A DNA stretch of 64,000 bases, taken from Bacillus timonensis. GTDB lineage: Bacteria; Bacillota; Bacilli; Bacillales; Bacillaceae_L. Location of the stretch: positions 181,462-245,461 of the forward strand of contig NZ_SLUB01000001.1 in assembly GCF_004799755.1 (NCBI RefSeq), in the 5' to 3' direction. This document shows, piece by piece, positions 28,526 through 38,657 of this stretch (position 1 is its first letter; each line of letters begins with the position of its first letter). The notes beneath the pieces were generated by a model. The model was given only the letters and a program-made list of their open reading frames with translations, searched no databases and was not told where the DNA came from. The position numbers and the translations under genes are program-made.

Positions 28526-28705
28526 ATGCTAAGCTTATTAACCCGATTAGCTTTACTTTTTGGTGGGATTTATGCTGTTTACAGATACCGTTATCGTATT
28601 TTTAATACTGTTTTCGGTAGTCCGGCGGTTCGACGAGTTTTTATTAGTTCGTCAATGAAAATCCCATTTATTCGAAACAGAATGATCCACCAAGCCTTCC
28701 GATAG
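28526..28705 (+). CDS. yqgO: YqgO-like small protein
   Basis: 59 residues: MLSLLTRLALLFGGIYAVYR, then a basic YRYR stretch, and a tail with MKIPFIRNRMIHQAFR. RBS CTAGGAGGG before ATG 28526. One hydrophobic helix plus a basic amphipathic tail. Sits between the folate/DUF92 pair and gluP like yqgO of B. subtilis. Function unknown. Confidence 0.78.
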   Translation: MLSLLTRLALLFGGIYAVYRYRYRIFNTVFGSPAVRRVFISSSMKIPFIRNRMIHQAFR

Positions 28706-28711
28706 AAGAAG

Positions 28712-28745
28712 AAAACCTGTTGATTGCCTGTCAACAGGTTTTTTC
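28712..28745 (+). terminator. Terminator after yqgO
   Basis: Stem AACCTGTTGA / TCAACAGGTT and six T. Confidence 0.87.
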
Positions 28746-28850
28746 ACTTTTTTAAGACAGAAATTTGGTAACAGTTATAGTAAAACGTTTATAATAAAAG
28801 AAACTCTAAAGGATGTTTAATCACACATTTTATTGATAAGGGGGGATTTG

Positions 28851-30398
28851 GTGTTTAAACAGGATTATCTTTATTGGAAATTGATTAAGGGGCTTCAGTT
28901 AGAGGGCGGCTACCGAATTCTCCAATTATCAAAATCGACTAATGAAGTTTGGTTAGAAGGGACACATAAAAATAAACCAAGAATCATCCGTATCCTAAGA
29001 CACGATTTGGATTGGAGTAATTGGATGCAGAGGGATATGGAAATAACAGCACAGCGACTAGAGCAGCTAAGAAAACGCCTATTTATTCGCAAACTGGATG
29101 CTCTTAATATATATATTACGACATATCCACCTGTGGATGATTGGAGATACCGATTGGAAAGCCCACTCGTGGCAGGTGCAAAAGGGCTTACTGCTTTACA
29201 TACGGTTTTAATTGAATCAGAACGCATAAATACAGGCCTAGAAGAAGTGTCAAAGTTTGTTGATACTGATTTTGAGATAAATGATTCCATCTATATAGAC
29301 ATTGAAACGATTGAAAACATCAAACGAGAGGTAATTACGGTAGCAAATAAACGGATTTCTAATGAAAAACTAATTTTCCAAAATGGAAAACCGTTTTTTA
29401 CATACATTTTAATTGCCATTCAATTAGTGATGTTTGCTATTTTAGAATTAAAGGGAGGTAGCACAAATACGGAAACCTTGCTGAAATATGGAGCAAAGGA
29501 AAACTTTCGAATTTTAAATGGTGAATGGTGGCGTTTTTTCACGCCGATGATTTTACATATTGGATTCATTCATCTTCTTATGAACACCTTTGCGCTCTAT
29601 TATTTAGGGGCTGAGGTTGAACGCTTATATGGAAAACTAAGATTTTTATTAATATATCTATTTGCCGGATTCGTAGGAAGTCTAGCGAGTTTTGTGTTCA
29701 ATGCAAATATTTCTGCAGGGGCTTCTGGTGCCATTTTTGGTTGTTTTGGGGCTCTATTATTTTTTGGAACTGCCTTTCCATCATTATTTTTTAGAACGAT
29801 GGGACCAAATGTGATTGGCATTATTATCATCAATCTAGTCCTAGGTTTTATGATTCCTGGAATTGATAACTCAGGTCATATTGGAGGCTTGGTTGGAGGC
29901 TTTTTAGCGGCGAGCATTGTGCACTTACCAAAGCGTAAAGAATTTGTGAAGCGATTAAGTGGACTTCTGGTGACAATCGTAACAGTTGGTGTCCTTTTTT
30001 ATGTCGGCTATGTGGTTCAGCCACATTCTGATAATCCACAATTTGTCGTGCAAACGGCACAGGAATATATTCAATCAAATGAGTTTCAAAAAGCATATGA
30101 GATGCTAAAAACGGTCGAGGAAAAAGGAACCGACTCACCTGAAGTATATTTTTATTTATCGTATACCGAGATTAAACTTGGGAAGTTTGAGGAAGCACGA
30201 GAACATTTAGATATTGTTACGAACAAAGCACCCGATATATCTGAAGCACATTTTAATCTTGCTTTAGTCTATGTCCAGCTACAGGAATATGAGAATGCAA
30301 AAAAGGCTGTGGAACAAGCAATTAAAATAGATCCTGACAATGAAAATTATAAAGACTTGTTAAAAGAAATTAATGCCATGGAAAGTGGCTCATTGTAA
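28851..30398 (+). CDS. gluP: Rhomboid intramembrane protease GluP (YqgP)
   Basis: GTG start at 28851, 6 nt after AAGGGGGGAT. 515 residues: cytosolic N-terminal domain (about 180 residues), six-to-seven-helix rhomboid core with the catalytic serine in GASG (Ser292) and histidine in SGHIGG (His343), then C-terminal tetratricopeptide repeats (PEVYFYLSYTEIKLGKFEEA and a second unit). In B. subtilis the orthologue cleaves the magnesium transporter MgtE together with FtsH. Same neighbourhood (yqgP-yqgQ-glcK) but with a spore gene inserted downstream. Confidence 0.95.
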   Translation: MFKQDYLYWKLIKGLQLEGGYRILQLSKSTNEVWLEGTHKNKPRIIRILRHDLDWSNWMQRDMEITAQRLEQLRKRLFIRKLDALNIYITTYPPVDDWRYRLESPLVAGAKGLTALHTVLIESERINTGLEEVSKFVDTDFEINDSIYIDIETIENIKREVITVANKRISNEKLIFQNGKPFFTYILIAIQLVMFAILELKGGSTNTETLLKYGAKENFRILNGEWWRFFTPMILHIGFIHLLMNTFALYYLGAEVERLYGKLRFLLIYLFAGFVGSLASFVFNANISAGASGAIFGCFGALLFFGTAFPSLFFRTMGPNVIGIIIINLVLGFMIPGIDNSGHIGGLVGGFLAASIVHLPKRKEFVKRLSGLLVTIVTVGVLFYVGYVVQPHSDNPQFVVQTAQEYIQSNEFQKAYEMLKTVEEKGTDSPEVYFYLSYTEIKLGKFEEAREHLDIVTNKAPDISEAHFNLALVYVQLQEYENAKKAVEQAIKIDPDNENYKDLLKEINAMESGSL

Positions 30399-30431
30399 AA
30401 AAGGCGTCTAGTTAGGCGCTTTTGTTTATTT
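30398..30431 (+). terminator. Terminator after gluP
   Basis: Stem GCGTCT / AGGCGC extended by A/T pairs, followed by TTTTG and further T. Confidence 0.65.
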
Positions 30432-30521
30432 TTCCTTATTAAGTATGTTTTTCCAGTTTTAAGTCAATCATGGATTAGTAGCCTAGAACAGTTGCTATTG
30501 GACGTGATTGGAGTGATACAG

Positions 30522-31994
30522 ATGGGAAATGACGAAAAAGAAAAGCCAAAACATCCGGTCTCAACAAGTTTAGAGGAAAACCGAAATTATTTAAAAGAGG
30601 CTCTTGGGGTAGATAAAAGCTTTGATGTCATTCAAATCGACGTGGAATATGCTGGCAAGGAAATGTCGATGTTTTTAATTGATGGACTTGTCAAAGATGA
30701 CATGTTACACCTTCTACAAAAATTTCTCGCACAGCAGGATGAAAAAACGTTAAAAATAGATGGTTTAGAAAAACTGATTAAAACGTATATCCCTTATGTT
30801 GAAGTTGAAAGTGTAGATGACCTTGAAAAGGTGGTTGACACCGTGCTTGCAGGTCCAACTGCCCTTGTCGTTGATGGATTTGAAAAGGTTATTTTAATTG
30901 ATGCAAGAACGTACCCAGTTAGGGGACCAGAAGAGCCTGATACGGAACGAGTTGTAAGAGGAGCAAGGGACGGTTATGTTGAAACGATCGTTTTTAATAC
31001 TGCTTTAACAAGAAGAAGAATTCGAGATAAATCACTTCGAATGGAGTATATGCAGGTAGGGCGACGTTCAAAGACAGATATTGTTATAAGTTATATTGAG
31101 GATATCGCTGATCCAGAACATATCAAAGAAGTAAAAGATGCCATCTCAAAAATTGACACCGATGGTTTACCAATGGGTGAGAAGACTGTCGAGGAGTACA
31201 TTTCAGGTCGGCACTATAATCCTTATCCTGTTGTTAGGTATACAGAGAGACCTGATACAGCAGCGGCCCACCTTTACGAAGGCCATATCATTATTATGGT
31301 TGATGGTTCGCCAAGTGTGCTGATCACACCAACTACATTTTGGCACCATATGCAGCATGCTGAGGAATATCGGAATAGTCCAGTTGCTGGGCTATACCTT
31401 CGCTTAGTTCGTTATTTTGGTGTGTGGGCATCTCTCTTTTTATTACCACTGTGGTATTTATTTGCCGTTCATCCAGAACTGTTGCCAGAGAATCTAAGAT
31501 ATATTGGCCCAAATGATGAGGGCAGATTACCATTAATATTACAGTTCTTTTTAATTGAAATAGGAATTGATATGTTACGAATGGCTGCGATTCACACGCC
31601 GACCTCCTTAGCTACAGCATTAGGACTCGTTGCCGCGATGTTAATCGGACAGGTAGCTGTTGAAGTGGGACTATTCACGAATGAGGTTATTTTGTATTTA
31701 GCGATCGCCGCAATTGGGACATTCTCAACGCCTAGTTATGAGATGAGTCTTGCAAATCGTTTGGCTCGATTGTTTTTGTTAGTAACAACGAGTATATTCG
31801 GGGTAATTGGATTTGTCGGAGGGATAACACTTTGGATTCTCTACCTTGCTCGAATGAAGTCCTTTAATGTGCCGTATTTATGGCCATTTATTCCATTTTC
31901 ATATAAAGGATTTAAGGATGTCTTATTCCGGGCACCCATTCCTTTAAAACGAAACAGACCAAAAATCTTGCATCCGCAAGATCCAGATAAATAA
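30522..31994 (+). CDS. SpoVAF-like GerA-family spore germination protein
   Basis: ATG 30522 follows TTGGAGTGAT. 490 residues, close to B. subtilis SpoVAF (493). Starts with PVSTSLEENRNYLKEALG and has a long soluble GerA-type N-terminal domain, RRSKTDIVISYIEDIADP and a glycine-rich VDGSPSVLITPTTFW segment, then about five membrane helices. SpoVAF and GerA A subunits act in nutrient germination in the spore inner membrane. Here it is not in a spoVA operon. Followed by a terminator. Confidence 0.85.
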   Translation: MGNDEKEKPKHPVSTSLEENRNYLKEALGVDKSFDVIQIDVEYAGKEMSMFLIDGLVKDDMLHLLQKFLAQQDEKTLKIDGLEKLIKTYIPYVEVESVDDLEKVVDTVLAGPTALVVDGFEKVILIDARTYPVRGPEEPDTERVVRGARDGYVETIVFNTALTRRRIRDKSLRMEYMQVGRRSKTDIVISYIEDIADPEHIKEVKDAISKIDTDGLPMGEKTVEEYISGRHYNPYPVVRYTERPDTAAAHLYEGHIIIMVDGSPSVLITPTTFWHHMQHAEEYRNSPVAGLYLRLVRYFGVWASLFLLPLWYLFAVHPELLPENLRYIGPNDEGRLPLILQFFLIEIGIDMLRMAAIHTPTSLATALGLVAAMLIGQVAVEVGLFTNEVILYLAIAAIGTFSTPSYEMSLANRLARLFLLVTTSIFGVIGFVGGITLWILYLARMKSFNVPYLWPFIPFSYKGFKDVLFRAPIPLKRNRPKILHPQDPDK

Positions 31995-32002
31995 CCTATT
32001 TA

Positions 32003-32031
32003 AGGAGTGCTCGAAGCAGAGCACTCTTTTA
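32003..32031 (+). terminator. Terminator after the SpoVAF-like gene
   Basis: Stem GAGTGCTC / GAGCACTC with a 6-nt loop and a short T run. Confidence 0.8.
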
Positions 32032-32120
32032 CAATTTTAAGGAGATTTAGGCGAAAGACTTGCGTGTTCCCCTTTTTTTGAATAAGCTAGATTATATTGT
32101 GGTATGCAGAAGGTGAAAAT

Positions 32121-32333
32121 GTGAAAACAATTTATGATATTCAACAATTTCTTAAAAAATTTGGAACCATCATTTACGTCGGTGACCGCGTCGCTGATCT
32201 TGAACTGATGGAATCTGAAATCCACGAGCTATACAATTCACAGCTCATTGAAACAAAAGACTATCAATCAGCTATCTTTCTCCTCCGTCAAGAAATCGTG
32301 ATGGAAACTGAGAAAAGAGCTAAAAACAAATAA
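32121..32333 (+). CDS. yqgQ: YqgQ family protein (DUF910)
   Basis: GTG start at 32121, 5 nt after AAGGTGA. 70 residues, the typical length: [37 protein letters not shown], and a basic tail. Small three-helix protein always found just before the glucokinase gene in bacilli. Function unknown. Confidence 0.88.
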   Translation: MKTIYDIQQFLKKFGTIIYVGDRVADLELMESEIHELYNSQLIETKDYQSAIFLLRQEIVMETEKRAKNK

Positions 32334-32352
32334 ACAAGGGAATGGAATACAT

Positions 32353-33315
32353 ATGGAAAACTTATTAATTGGTATTGATTTAGGTGGTACAACGATTAAG
32401 CTTGCTTTTATTACCCAAGAAGGTGAAATCATTACTAAATGGGAAATTCCAACGGATAAATCTGGAGATAAGATTATCCCAGACATTTCTGATGCGATTG
32501 AAGCGAAAATGAATGAGTTACAACTTAAGAAAGAACAATTTGTCGGTGTAGGAATGGGAGCGCCTGGTCCTGTCAATTTCGAAGAAGGTGTTTTTTATAA
32601 AGCGACCAACTTGGGCATGAAGGAAATGTTCCCTTTAAAAGCAGAGTTAGAAAAAATAATCGGGTTACCTGCAGCGGTTGATAATGACGCCAATGTAGCG
32701 GCTATTGGTGAAATGTGGAAGGGTGCCGGTGAAGGAGCGAAGGATCTAATCTGTGTAACGTTAGGAACTGGAGTTGGCGGAGGAATCATTTCCAATGGCG
32801 AGGTTGTTCGTGGAGTAAATGGTGCAGGCGGTGAGATTGGCCATATCACCTCCATACCTGAAGGTGGTACTTTATGTGGATGTGGTAAGACCGGCTGTAT
32901 CGAAACAATTGCATCTGCAACTGGTATTGCACGTTTGGCTAAAGAGGCAATTCAAACGAAAAATGAATCAAGTCTAATCCGTGAACAATTTGAGAGAACG
33001 GGTGAAATAACCTCGAAGGATGTTTTTGAGGCTGCAGCTAAAGGGGATAAACTCGCAAAGAACATCATTGACCACGTAACCTATCACCTTGGCTTGGCTT
33101 TAAGTCATATTGCGAATGGGCTAAACCCTGAAAAAATAGTTGTCGGCGGTGGTGTCTCAAAAGCTGGCGAACATTTACTATTGCCATTAAAAAAGCAATT
33201 CAAACGCTTTGCGTTTTCAAGGGTCGCGGATGGTGCCGAGATTACAATTGCCACTTTAGGTAATGATGCAGGTGTGATTGGTGCTGCGTATTTGGCAAAA
33301 ACAAAGCTTTCTTAA
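32353..33315 (+). CDS. glcK: Glucokinase (ROK family)
   Basis: 320 residues. Phosphorylates glucose with ATP. Phosphate-binding motif [16 protein letters not shown], the catalytic aspartate in [20 protein letters not shown], sugar-site GEIGHIT, and the zinc-binding ROK signature [10 protein letters not shown]. Last gene of the unit with yqgQ; terminator follows. Confidence 0.95.
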   Translation: MENLLIGIDLGGTTIKLAFITQEGEIITKWEIPTDKSGDKIIPDISDAIEAKMNELQLKKEQFVGVGMGAPGPVNFEEGVFYKATNLGMKEMFPLKAELEKIIGLPAAVDNDANVAAIGEMWKGAGEGAKDLICVTLGTGVGGGIISNGEVVRGVNGAGGEIGHITSIPEGGTLCGCGKTGCIETIASATGIARLAKEAIQTKNESSLIREQFERTGEITSKDVFEAAAKGDKLAKNIIDHVTYHLGLALSHIANGLNPEKIVVGGGVSKAGEHLLLPLKKQFKRFAFSRVADGAEITIATLGNDAGVIGAAYLAKTKLS

Positions 33316-33335
33316 CTAATCCAAAAGTACTAGTA

Positions 33336-33369
33336 AAAAGAGATTTCACAATGAAATCTCTTTTTTTTC
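33336..33369 (+). terminator. Terminator after glcK
   Basis: Stem AGAGATTTCA / TGAAATCTCT with short loop and eight T. The remaining 245 bp up to the next gene are AT-rich and show nothing else I can support. Confidence 0.87.
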
Positions 33370-33615
33370 ATTTGTGTTAGAAAATTTAAAAGATTGTTAC
33401 TTTTATTTACTATGAAACTTTCTAGTCAACTAATCGTCTTATATGTATATACATAATGTACATTATATTATTCTACAAAATTAGGGTATTTTGATGATTG
33501 ATTTTTGGTGAAAAAAAGATTAAGATTAGGATTAGGTTTTTTGAAATTACCTAAAAATGGAATTAACAAACATAGGAATTGTGCTTTGCGGGCTTGAAAA
33601 CAAGGAGGTATTTTG

Positions 33616-35514
33616 ATGATTAAATCATCAACATTATCCAAATCTAAGTTTATCTTTTTAGCTGCATGTATGCTTTGGATAAAAACATATATCGTATATA
33701 AAACTAGCTTTGATATTAAGATAGAAAACTTGATGCAAGAGTTTATTTTACTCATCAATCCATTAAGTTTCTTATTGCTGTTCTTTGGTATTTCCTTTTT
33801 TATAAAGGAAAAACACCGTAACAAATTCATTATATTTGCTAGTTTACTATCTTCATTTGTACTGTTCGCCAATGTTGTATTTTACAGATTCTTCAATGAC
33901 TTTCTGACTCTGCCTGTTCTCTTCCAAACCAGCAATATGGGGGATTTAGGAACCAGTATTACGGGGAATTTGAAATTTACAGACCCACTCATGTTCGTAG
34001 ATGTGGTCATCCTGATCTTGATTAACAAGTATAAACCAAGCTTTTCGTTGGCTGAAGAAATCACGAAGAAGGAAAGAAGATCTTATTTCATCCTAGTTGC
34101 TGCCGTGTTTTTCTTTAATCTTGGATTAGCTGAAGCACAACGGCCACAATTATTAACAAGAACATTTGATCGTGAGATGTTAGTGAAAAACATTGGTACT
34201 TACAACTATCAAATTTATGATATTGTCCTTCAATCAAAGTCTTCTGCACAGCGTGCTTTAGCCGATAGCAGTTCATTTATCGAAATCGAAAACTACTTAA
34301 AGGCAAATCACAAGGACCCAAGCGATAAATTTGGCATTGCCAAAGGAAAAAATGTCGTCATTATTTCGATGGAATCCCTTCAAAATTTTGTCATTAATGA
34401 AACGATAGATGGTCAAGAAATCACACCATTCTTAAATGACTTAATAAATGAAAGTTATTACTTTGAAAATTTTTATCATCAAACAGGTCAAGGTAAGACA
34501 TCTGATTCAGAGTTTTTATTAGAAAATTCATTGTATCCACTTGGTCGTGGGGCGGTTTTCTTTACACATGCAACTAATGAATATACAGCCACACCTGAGG
34601 TTATTAAGGATTATGGATATTTTTCGTCCGTTTTTCATGCAAATAATAAAACTTTCTGGAACCGAGATATCATGTATGATTCTTTAGGGTACGACCAATT
34701 CTTTGATGTTGAAAGCTATGATGTAACAGAGGAAAACTCGATTGGTTGGGGCTTAAAGGATAAGGAATTCTTTGAACAATCGATTGATCTTTTGAAATCT
34801 CAGCCACAGCCGTTTTATTCGAAATTCATTACATTAACCAATCACTTTCCTTTTGAACTCGAGGAAGAAGATCGAATGGTAAATGAATTCGATTCCAATT
34901 CTAGAACGTTGAATCGTTATTTTCCAACTGTACGCTATATGGATGAGTCCATTAAAGTCTTTTTCGAGCAACTTAAAGAAGAGGGAATGTATGAAAATAC
35001 AATCTTTGTTCTATACGGCGATCATTATGGAATTTCGGAAAACCATAATAAAGCGATGGCACAGTTTTTAGAAAAAGAAGAAATTACACCATTTGATTCA
35101 ATCCAACTACAAAGGGTACCTTTAATCATTCACATCCCTGGTGTGACAGATAAGAATCCAGAAGTGATTTCAACTGCAGCAGGCCAAATCGACTTAAAAC
35201 CAACCATCTTGAGTCTTCTTGGTAAGGATATACAAAACGATGTCCATTTCGGAAGTGATTTATTTTCAAAGGAAAAACTACCGTTTATTGTATTAAGAGA
35301 TGGCAGTTTTATCACAGAAAATCATGTTTTTACAAAAAATGCCTGTTATGACAAAGCAACAGGTGAAGAGTCTGAAATGAGTTTTTGTGAGCCATATATG
35401 GAAAAAGCTGGATTTGAATTAGATTACTCTGATGAAATTGTGTATGGGGACCTTCTCCGCTTTTATAATGGAACATCCTACCGTGAACCAGTACCAGAAG
35501 TGTACGCGGAATAA
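33616..35514 (+). CDS. yqgS: Lipoteichoic acid synthase family protein (YqgS-like)
   Basis: ATG 33616, 7 nt after AAGGAGG. 632 residues. Five membrane helices in the first 180 residues, then an extracellular sulfatase-fold domain. The nucleophile threonine is Thr295 in [10 protein letters not shown]; other metal-site motifs are ISMESLQ, FWNRD and YGDHYG, and NHFPFE. Polymerises glycerol phosphate from phosphatidylglycerol. In B. subtilis this locus encodes YqgS, one of four LtaS paralogues. Whether it is the main synthase cannot be told here. Confidence 0.92.
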   Translation: MIKSSTLSKSKFIFLAACMLWIKTYIVYKTSFDIKIENLMQEFILLINPLSFLLLFFGISFFIKEKHRNKFIIFASLLSSFVLFANVVFYRFFNDFLTLPVLFQTSNMGDLGTSITGNLKFTDPLMFVDVVILILINKYKPSFSLAEEITKKERRSYFILVAAVFFFNLGLAEAQRPQLLTRTFDREMLVKNIGTYNYQIYDIVLQSKSSAQRALADSSSFIEIENYLKANHKDPSDKFGIAKGKNVVIISMESLQNFVINETIDGQEITPFLNDLINESYYFENFYHQTGQGKTSDSEFLLENSLYPLGRGAVFFTHATNEYTATPEVIKDYGYFSSVFHANNKTFWNRDIMYDSLGYDQFFDVESYDVTEENSIGWGLKDKEFFEQSIDLLKSQPQPFYSKFITLTNHFPFELEEEDRMVNEFDSNSRTLNRYFPTVRYMDESIKVFFEQLKEEGMYENTIFVLYGDHYGISENHNKAMAQFLEKEEITPFDSIQLQRVPLIIHIPGVTDKNPEVISTAAGQIDLKPTILSLLGKDIQNDVHFGSDLFSKEKLPFIVLRDGSFITENHVFTKNACYDKATGEESEMSFCEPYMEKAGFELDYSDEIVYGDLLRFYNGTSYREPVPEVYAE

Positions 35515-35523
35515 GAAACTGTA

Positions 35524-35550
35524 GCCTTGGCCAATTGGTCAAGGTTTTTC
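35524..35550 (+). terminator. Terminator after the LtaS-type gene
   Basis: Stem CCTTGGCC / GGTCAAGG with AATT loop and five T. Confidence 0.8.
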
Positions 35551-35615
35551 AAATGACATGAAGTACATCCTCTCACTCATAGAATAGTAGGAGAAGCAAC
35601 TAAGGAGGTTTTTTG

Positions 35616-36812
35616 GTGAAGGTAAAAGTCCGTCCAGGTGACACGCTCTGGTATTATAGTCAATTGTTTGCAATCCCATCCCATTTACTTACCGACTCCA
35701 ATTTACATGTAAACAGTACCAATTTGCAGGTAGGAGAAACTGTGAGCATTCCAGGTTTTGTAACAAAACCTTATACAATAAGTGCTGGTGATACATTATG
35801 GAAGCTTGCTAAATCACGTACACTTTTGGCTGATGCGTTATTTTTAGTAAATCCAGAGATTGAAGCCGAAAATCTGCAAATTGGTCAAACCATCCAATTA
35901 CCAGAGAGAGTTGTGGATTCGATCGTTAAAGGAAACCGAAAATATGATTTTGAAGATCTAATGAGGGATGTTCAAGATTTACAAGTGATCTATCCCTTTT
36001 TACAACCACGTTCAATTGGAAAATCTGTATTAGGGAAAGAATTAGTAGAGTTACGATTGGGAAGAGGCACAAAAAGAGTTCATTGGAACGGATCTTTTCA
36101 TGCGAATGAATGGATAACCACGAATGTGATCATGACCTTTCTAAATGAGTATTTACTAGCACTAACCAATATGCGGTCAATACGCGGGTTTTATGTAGAA
36201 CCACTCTATTTAGAAGCAATCCTTTCGATTGTCCCAATGGTAAACCCAGATGGAGTCGATTTAGTCCTACATGGTCCTTCTGAACAGGAACCATATAAAC
36301 AGCAAGTAATTGATATAAACAAAGGAAGTCTCGATTTTAAAGACTGGAAAGCGAATATTCGAGGAGTCGATTTAAATAATCAATTTCCGGCTAATTGGGA
36401 AATTGAAAAAAAGCGAAAAGAACCTAAGGCACCTGCACCACGAGACTATCCCGGTGATGCTCCATTAACCGAACCTGAGGTCATTGCGATTGAACAATTA
36501 ATAAGGTCCTCCAATTTTTCCTCTGTATTAGCCTTCCATACGCAAGGTGAGGTCATTTATTGGGGATATGAGGGACTGGAGCCACCTAATGCTGAAACGC
36601 TAGTAAAGGAATTTTCAAGAGTGTCAGGATATGAGGCAGTGCGCTTTGTTGATAGCCATGCAGGTTTTAAGGATTGGTTTATTCAAGAGTGGAGACGCCC
36701 AGGGTTTACATTTGAATTAGGTAAAGGTGTTAATCCATTGCCACTTTCTCAATTTGAAGAAATTTATCAGGAAACGCTCGGAGCATTTTTGGCTTCGTTG
36801 TATATGGGATAG
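35616..36812 (+). CDS. yqgT: M14 peptidase with two LysM domains (YqgT, gamma-D-glutamyl-L-diamino acid endopeptidase I type)
   Basis: GTG 35616, 7 nt after AAGGAGG. 398 residues. Two N-terminal LysM units (VRPGDTLWYYSQLFAIP and YTISAGDTLWKLAKSR, each ending in an IP/LP turn) for peptidoglycan binding. Then a zinc carboxypeptidase domain: GSFHANEW holds the His/Glu zinc ligands, LAFHTQGE the second His, FTFELGKG the catalytic Glu. No signal peptide is visible, as in spore-associated endopeptidase I. Likely cleaves stem peptides. Confidence 0.9.
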   Translation: MKVKVRPGDTLWYYSQLFAIPSHLLTDSNLHVNSTNLQVGETVSIPGFVTKPYTISAGDTLWKLAKSRTLLADALFLVNPEIEAENLQIGQTIQLPERVVDSIVKGNRKYDFEDLMRDVQDLQVIYPFLQPRSIGKSVLGKELVELRLGRGTKRVHWNGSFHANEWITTNVIMTFLNEYLLALTNMRSIRGFYVEPLYLEAILSIVPMVNPDGVDLVLHGPSEQEPYKQQVIDINKGSLDFKDWKANIRGVDLNNQFPANWEIEKKRKEPKAPAPRDYPGDAPLTEPEVIAIEQLIRSSNFSSVLAFHTQGEVIYWGYEGLEPPNAETLVKEFSRVSGYEAVRFVDSHAGFKDWFIQEWRRPGFTFELGKGVNPLPLSQFEEIYQETLGAFLASLYMG

Positions 36813-36818
36813 TGTTGT

Positions 36819-36851
36819 AAAAAAAGCCGATATTTCTTCGGCTTTTTTTCT
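36819..36851 (+). terminator. Terminator after yqgT
   Basis: Stem AAAAGCCGA / TCGGCTTTT and seven T. Confidence 0.87.
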
Positions 36852-36975
36852 TGCTTTGAAACTTTTTAACATGCATAATCGTATTATCTGTTAAGGGAAA
36901 AATATGACATAGAAGACTTAGTTTTGTATAAAGAGACAGTATATGTTTATATTTTATAAAGAGGTGATTATCGAG

Positions 36976-38106
36976 TTGGTGAGAAATTGGATATACGTTT
37001 TAATGGTTCTTTTTCTACTAGCTGGCTGTAACTCTCATCAACCGTTTGATATAAGTGATGTGCCAAAAAGTAGTAATAAGAATGTTACCAAGGGCCCTTT
37101 GCCATCTGAATTTTTAGGAGGAAATCAACAATTACAACCGCTTGACCTCCAAGGAGAAGAATTCAATATTGTGGGAGATTGGTATGATGATGAAAGTATT
37201 CTTTATGTGATCGATGAGAACGGAACTTCTACCATTTACAGGTATCATCTATTTACAGGTGAAAGGGAGTTATTTTTCAAAACAAATGCTCCTGTATTGA
37301 CCATGAAGGCAAATGATGACCATTCCATGTTTTTGATTCATACTTCAGATTCCCAAAACCAAGTGAAGCTAACAGTCGTCGACAAATCAGGCAATATCCA
37401 ATATGAATGGCAAATGAATTCTTTTGATTTGTTTTATAGCTGGAATCCATACAATATACATCAGGTATTTGTTACATCGTTTTTAGAGGATTGGTCATTT
37501 CAAACCCATCTGCTAGATATAAAGGCTCAGCAGACAACGAAATATGAGGTGTTTCAACCGTTTATTCAATGGATAAATTCAAACACAATTTCCTATTTAA
37601 AATGGGATCAAAATGCGCTTGATTTCTTTGCCCCGCTTTATTCGTATCATTTAAATACGAAAACAGAGGGACTTTTATTTGAAAACATTATTTCTTTTGC
37701 AGCCTATAAGGATTTGTTAGTTACGTATGAACTAAGCAAAGGTGAGGATTCGGTTGCAAAAATTGGCTTTTTCGATCCTGAAAAAAATAAACAGTTACAT
37801 GAATTTAAAATGCCTCTTTTGAGTGACTATTCAAAGTGGTACATTCCGTCTTCAGACTATGTTGTAGGGCAAAAGAAATTCTATTCGTTTAAACCATATT
37901 CGGCAGGTGCCTTTGATACATATGGAGAAAAATTCGAGCTTGTTTCCTATGATATGAGTACTGGGAAGGAAGAGGTTATACTTGAGAAAGTGGATGATCA
38001 ACCACTTAACTTTTCTCCAAATGGGTTCCTATGTTTATACGGATTTCAATTCGAAAAGATCATTGATTTGAAAACAAAAACAGTTGAAGATCTTATTGTA
38101 TATTAA
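36976..38106 (+). CDS. yqgU: YqgU-like lipoprotein
   Basis: Start taken at TTG 36976, 8 nt after GAGGTGA; GTG 36979 is equally possible. 376 residues: short basic tip, hydrophobic stretch and lipobox LLAGC near residue 18, then a soluble extracellular domain with repeated aromatic strands (EFNIVGDWYDDESILYVI, WNPYNIHQVF, NTISYLKWDQN), reminiscent of a beta-propeller. Function unknown. Position matches B. subtilis yqgU. Confidence 0.82.
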   Translation: MVRNWIYVLMVLFLLAGCNSHQPFDISDVPKSSNKNVTKGPLPSEFLGGNQQLQPLDLQGEEFNIVGDWYDDESILYVIDENGTSTIYRYHLFTGERELFFKTNAPVLTMKANDDHSMFLIHTSDSQNQVKLTVVDKSGNIQYEWQMNSFDLFYSWNPYNIHQVFVTSFLEDWSFQTHLLDIKAQQTTKYEVFQPFIQWINSNTISYLKWDQNALDFFAPLYSYHLNTKTEGLLFENIISFAAYKDLLVTYELSKGEDSVAKIGFFDPEKNKQLHEFKMPLLSDYSKWYIPSSDYVVGQKKFYSFKPYSAGAFDTYGEKFELVSYDMSTGKEEVILEKVDDQPLNFSPNGFLCLYGFQFEKIIDLKTKTVEDLIVY

Positions 38107-38107
38107 A

Positions 38108-38142
38108 GTAAAAAGCCATCGAGTGTCCGATGGCTTTTTAAA
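38108..38142. terminator. Bidirectional terminator between yqgU and yqgW
   Basis: Stem AAAAGCCATCG / CGATGGCTTTT between convergent genes. Confidence 0.85.
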
Positions 38143-38152
38143 ACTTTTCATA

Positions 38153-38326
38153 TTAGTGAGCTGTTGGGAAACCATGTTTCCAGATTGTCATGATGGTGAA
38201 CCAGCCTAATACTAAAAAGATTCCTGTTGAGAAAAGTATGGCTAAAAGGTTTTTTTCGCGTAATGAACGAATAATACCAAAAGCAGCTAAAATAACGATT
38301 AAAGAAAAGATAATCATTAGACCCAT
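38153..38326 (-). CDS. yqgW: DUF2759 family small membrane protein (YqgW-like)
   Basis: 57 residues: MGLMIIFSLIVILAAFGIIR, a short basic loop SLREKN, a second helix ILFSTGIFLVLGWFTIM, ending KHGFPTAH. AGGGGG lies 8 nt before the ATG at 38326. Two-helix hairpin topology. Role unknown. Symbol assigned from family resemblance and position. Confidence 0.78.
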   Translation of the reverse strand: MGLMIIFSLIVILAAFGIIRSLREKNLLAILFSTGIFLVLGWFTIMTIWKHGFPTAH

Positions 38327-38535
38327 GTGTCTTACCCCCTTGCTATAATCAATGTTTCAGTTAAAAGTGAGCCTTTACTTCATATTCAATACTATTTTTC
38401 CCCATAGCATGAAAATTTACAACATCACAAAAAGGTAAAATGTTGTTTAAAAGGCTGAAAACCCTTTATGTAAAGAAATAGATAGATTCAATTTATATTC
38501 TAATGGTTTTATCCAGTTTTGTCGAGGAGGAAAAA

Positions 38536-38565
38536 GTGACACTTTGGAGACAAATGTTTTCTTAG
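38536..38565 (+). CDS. Possible 9-residue leader peptide upstream of yqgX
   Basis: GTG ACA CTT TGG AGA CAA ATG TTT TCT TAG, reading MTLWRQMFS, preceded by a very strong site (GAGGAGG, 5 nt away). Too small to judge by coding statistics. It ends one base before a hairpin at 38565-38600, a layout like leader peptides of attenuators. Translation is inferred only from the ribosome binding site. Confidence 0.35.
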   Translation: MTLWRQMFS

Positions 38566-38600
38566 AAAAAGCACGATAGCAATTAGTTAAGCGCTTTTTC
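38565..38600 (+). terminator. Hairpin after the mini-ORF, upstream of yqgX
   Basis: 8-bp stem GAAAAAGC / GCTTTTTC enclosing 20 nt, followed by a mixed T-rich stretch. The rest of 38327-38535 is AT-rich noncoding sequence with nothing else I can support. Confidence 0.45.
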
Positions 38601-38657
38601 GTTTTCGTTCGTTAGTGTAGAATAGATGGTAGATTATAAAGCAATGGAGGAAAAATT

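Noticed and set aside
30431..30521. A sigma-G promoter before the SpoVAF-like gene
   Set aside because: I looked for GNATR with CATNNTA at 17-18 bp; only loose matches with wrong spacing (GTATG and CATGGAT, 21 bp) are present.
38536..38565. Reading the yqgX mini-ORF as a classic trp-type attenuator
   Set aside because: Only one Trp codon and no alternative antiterminator pairing is visible; kept only as a possible leader peptide.
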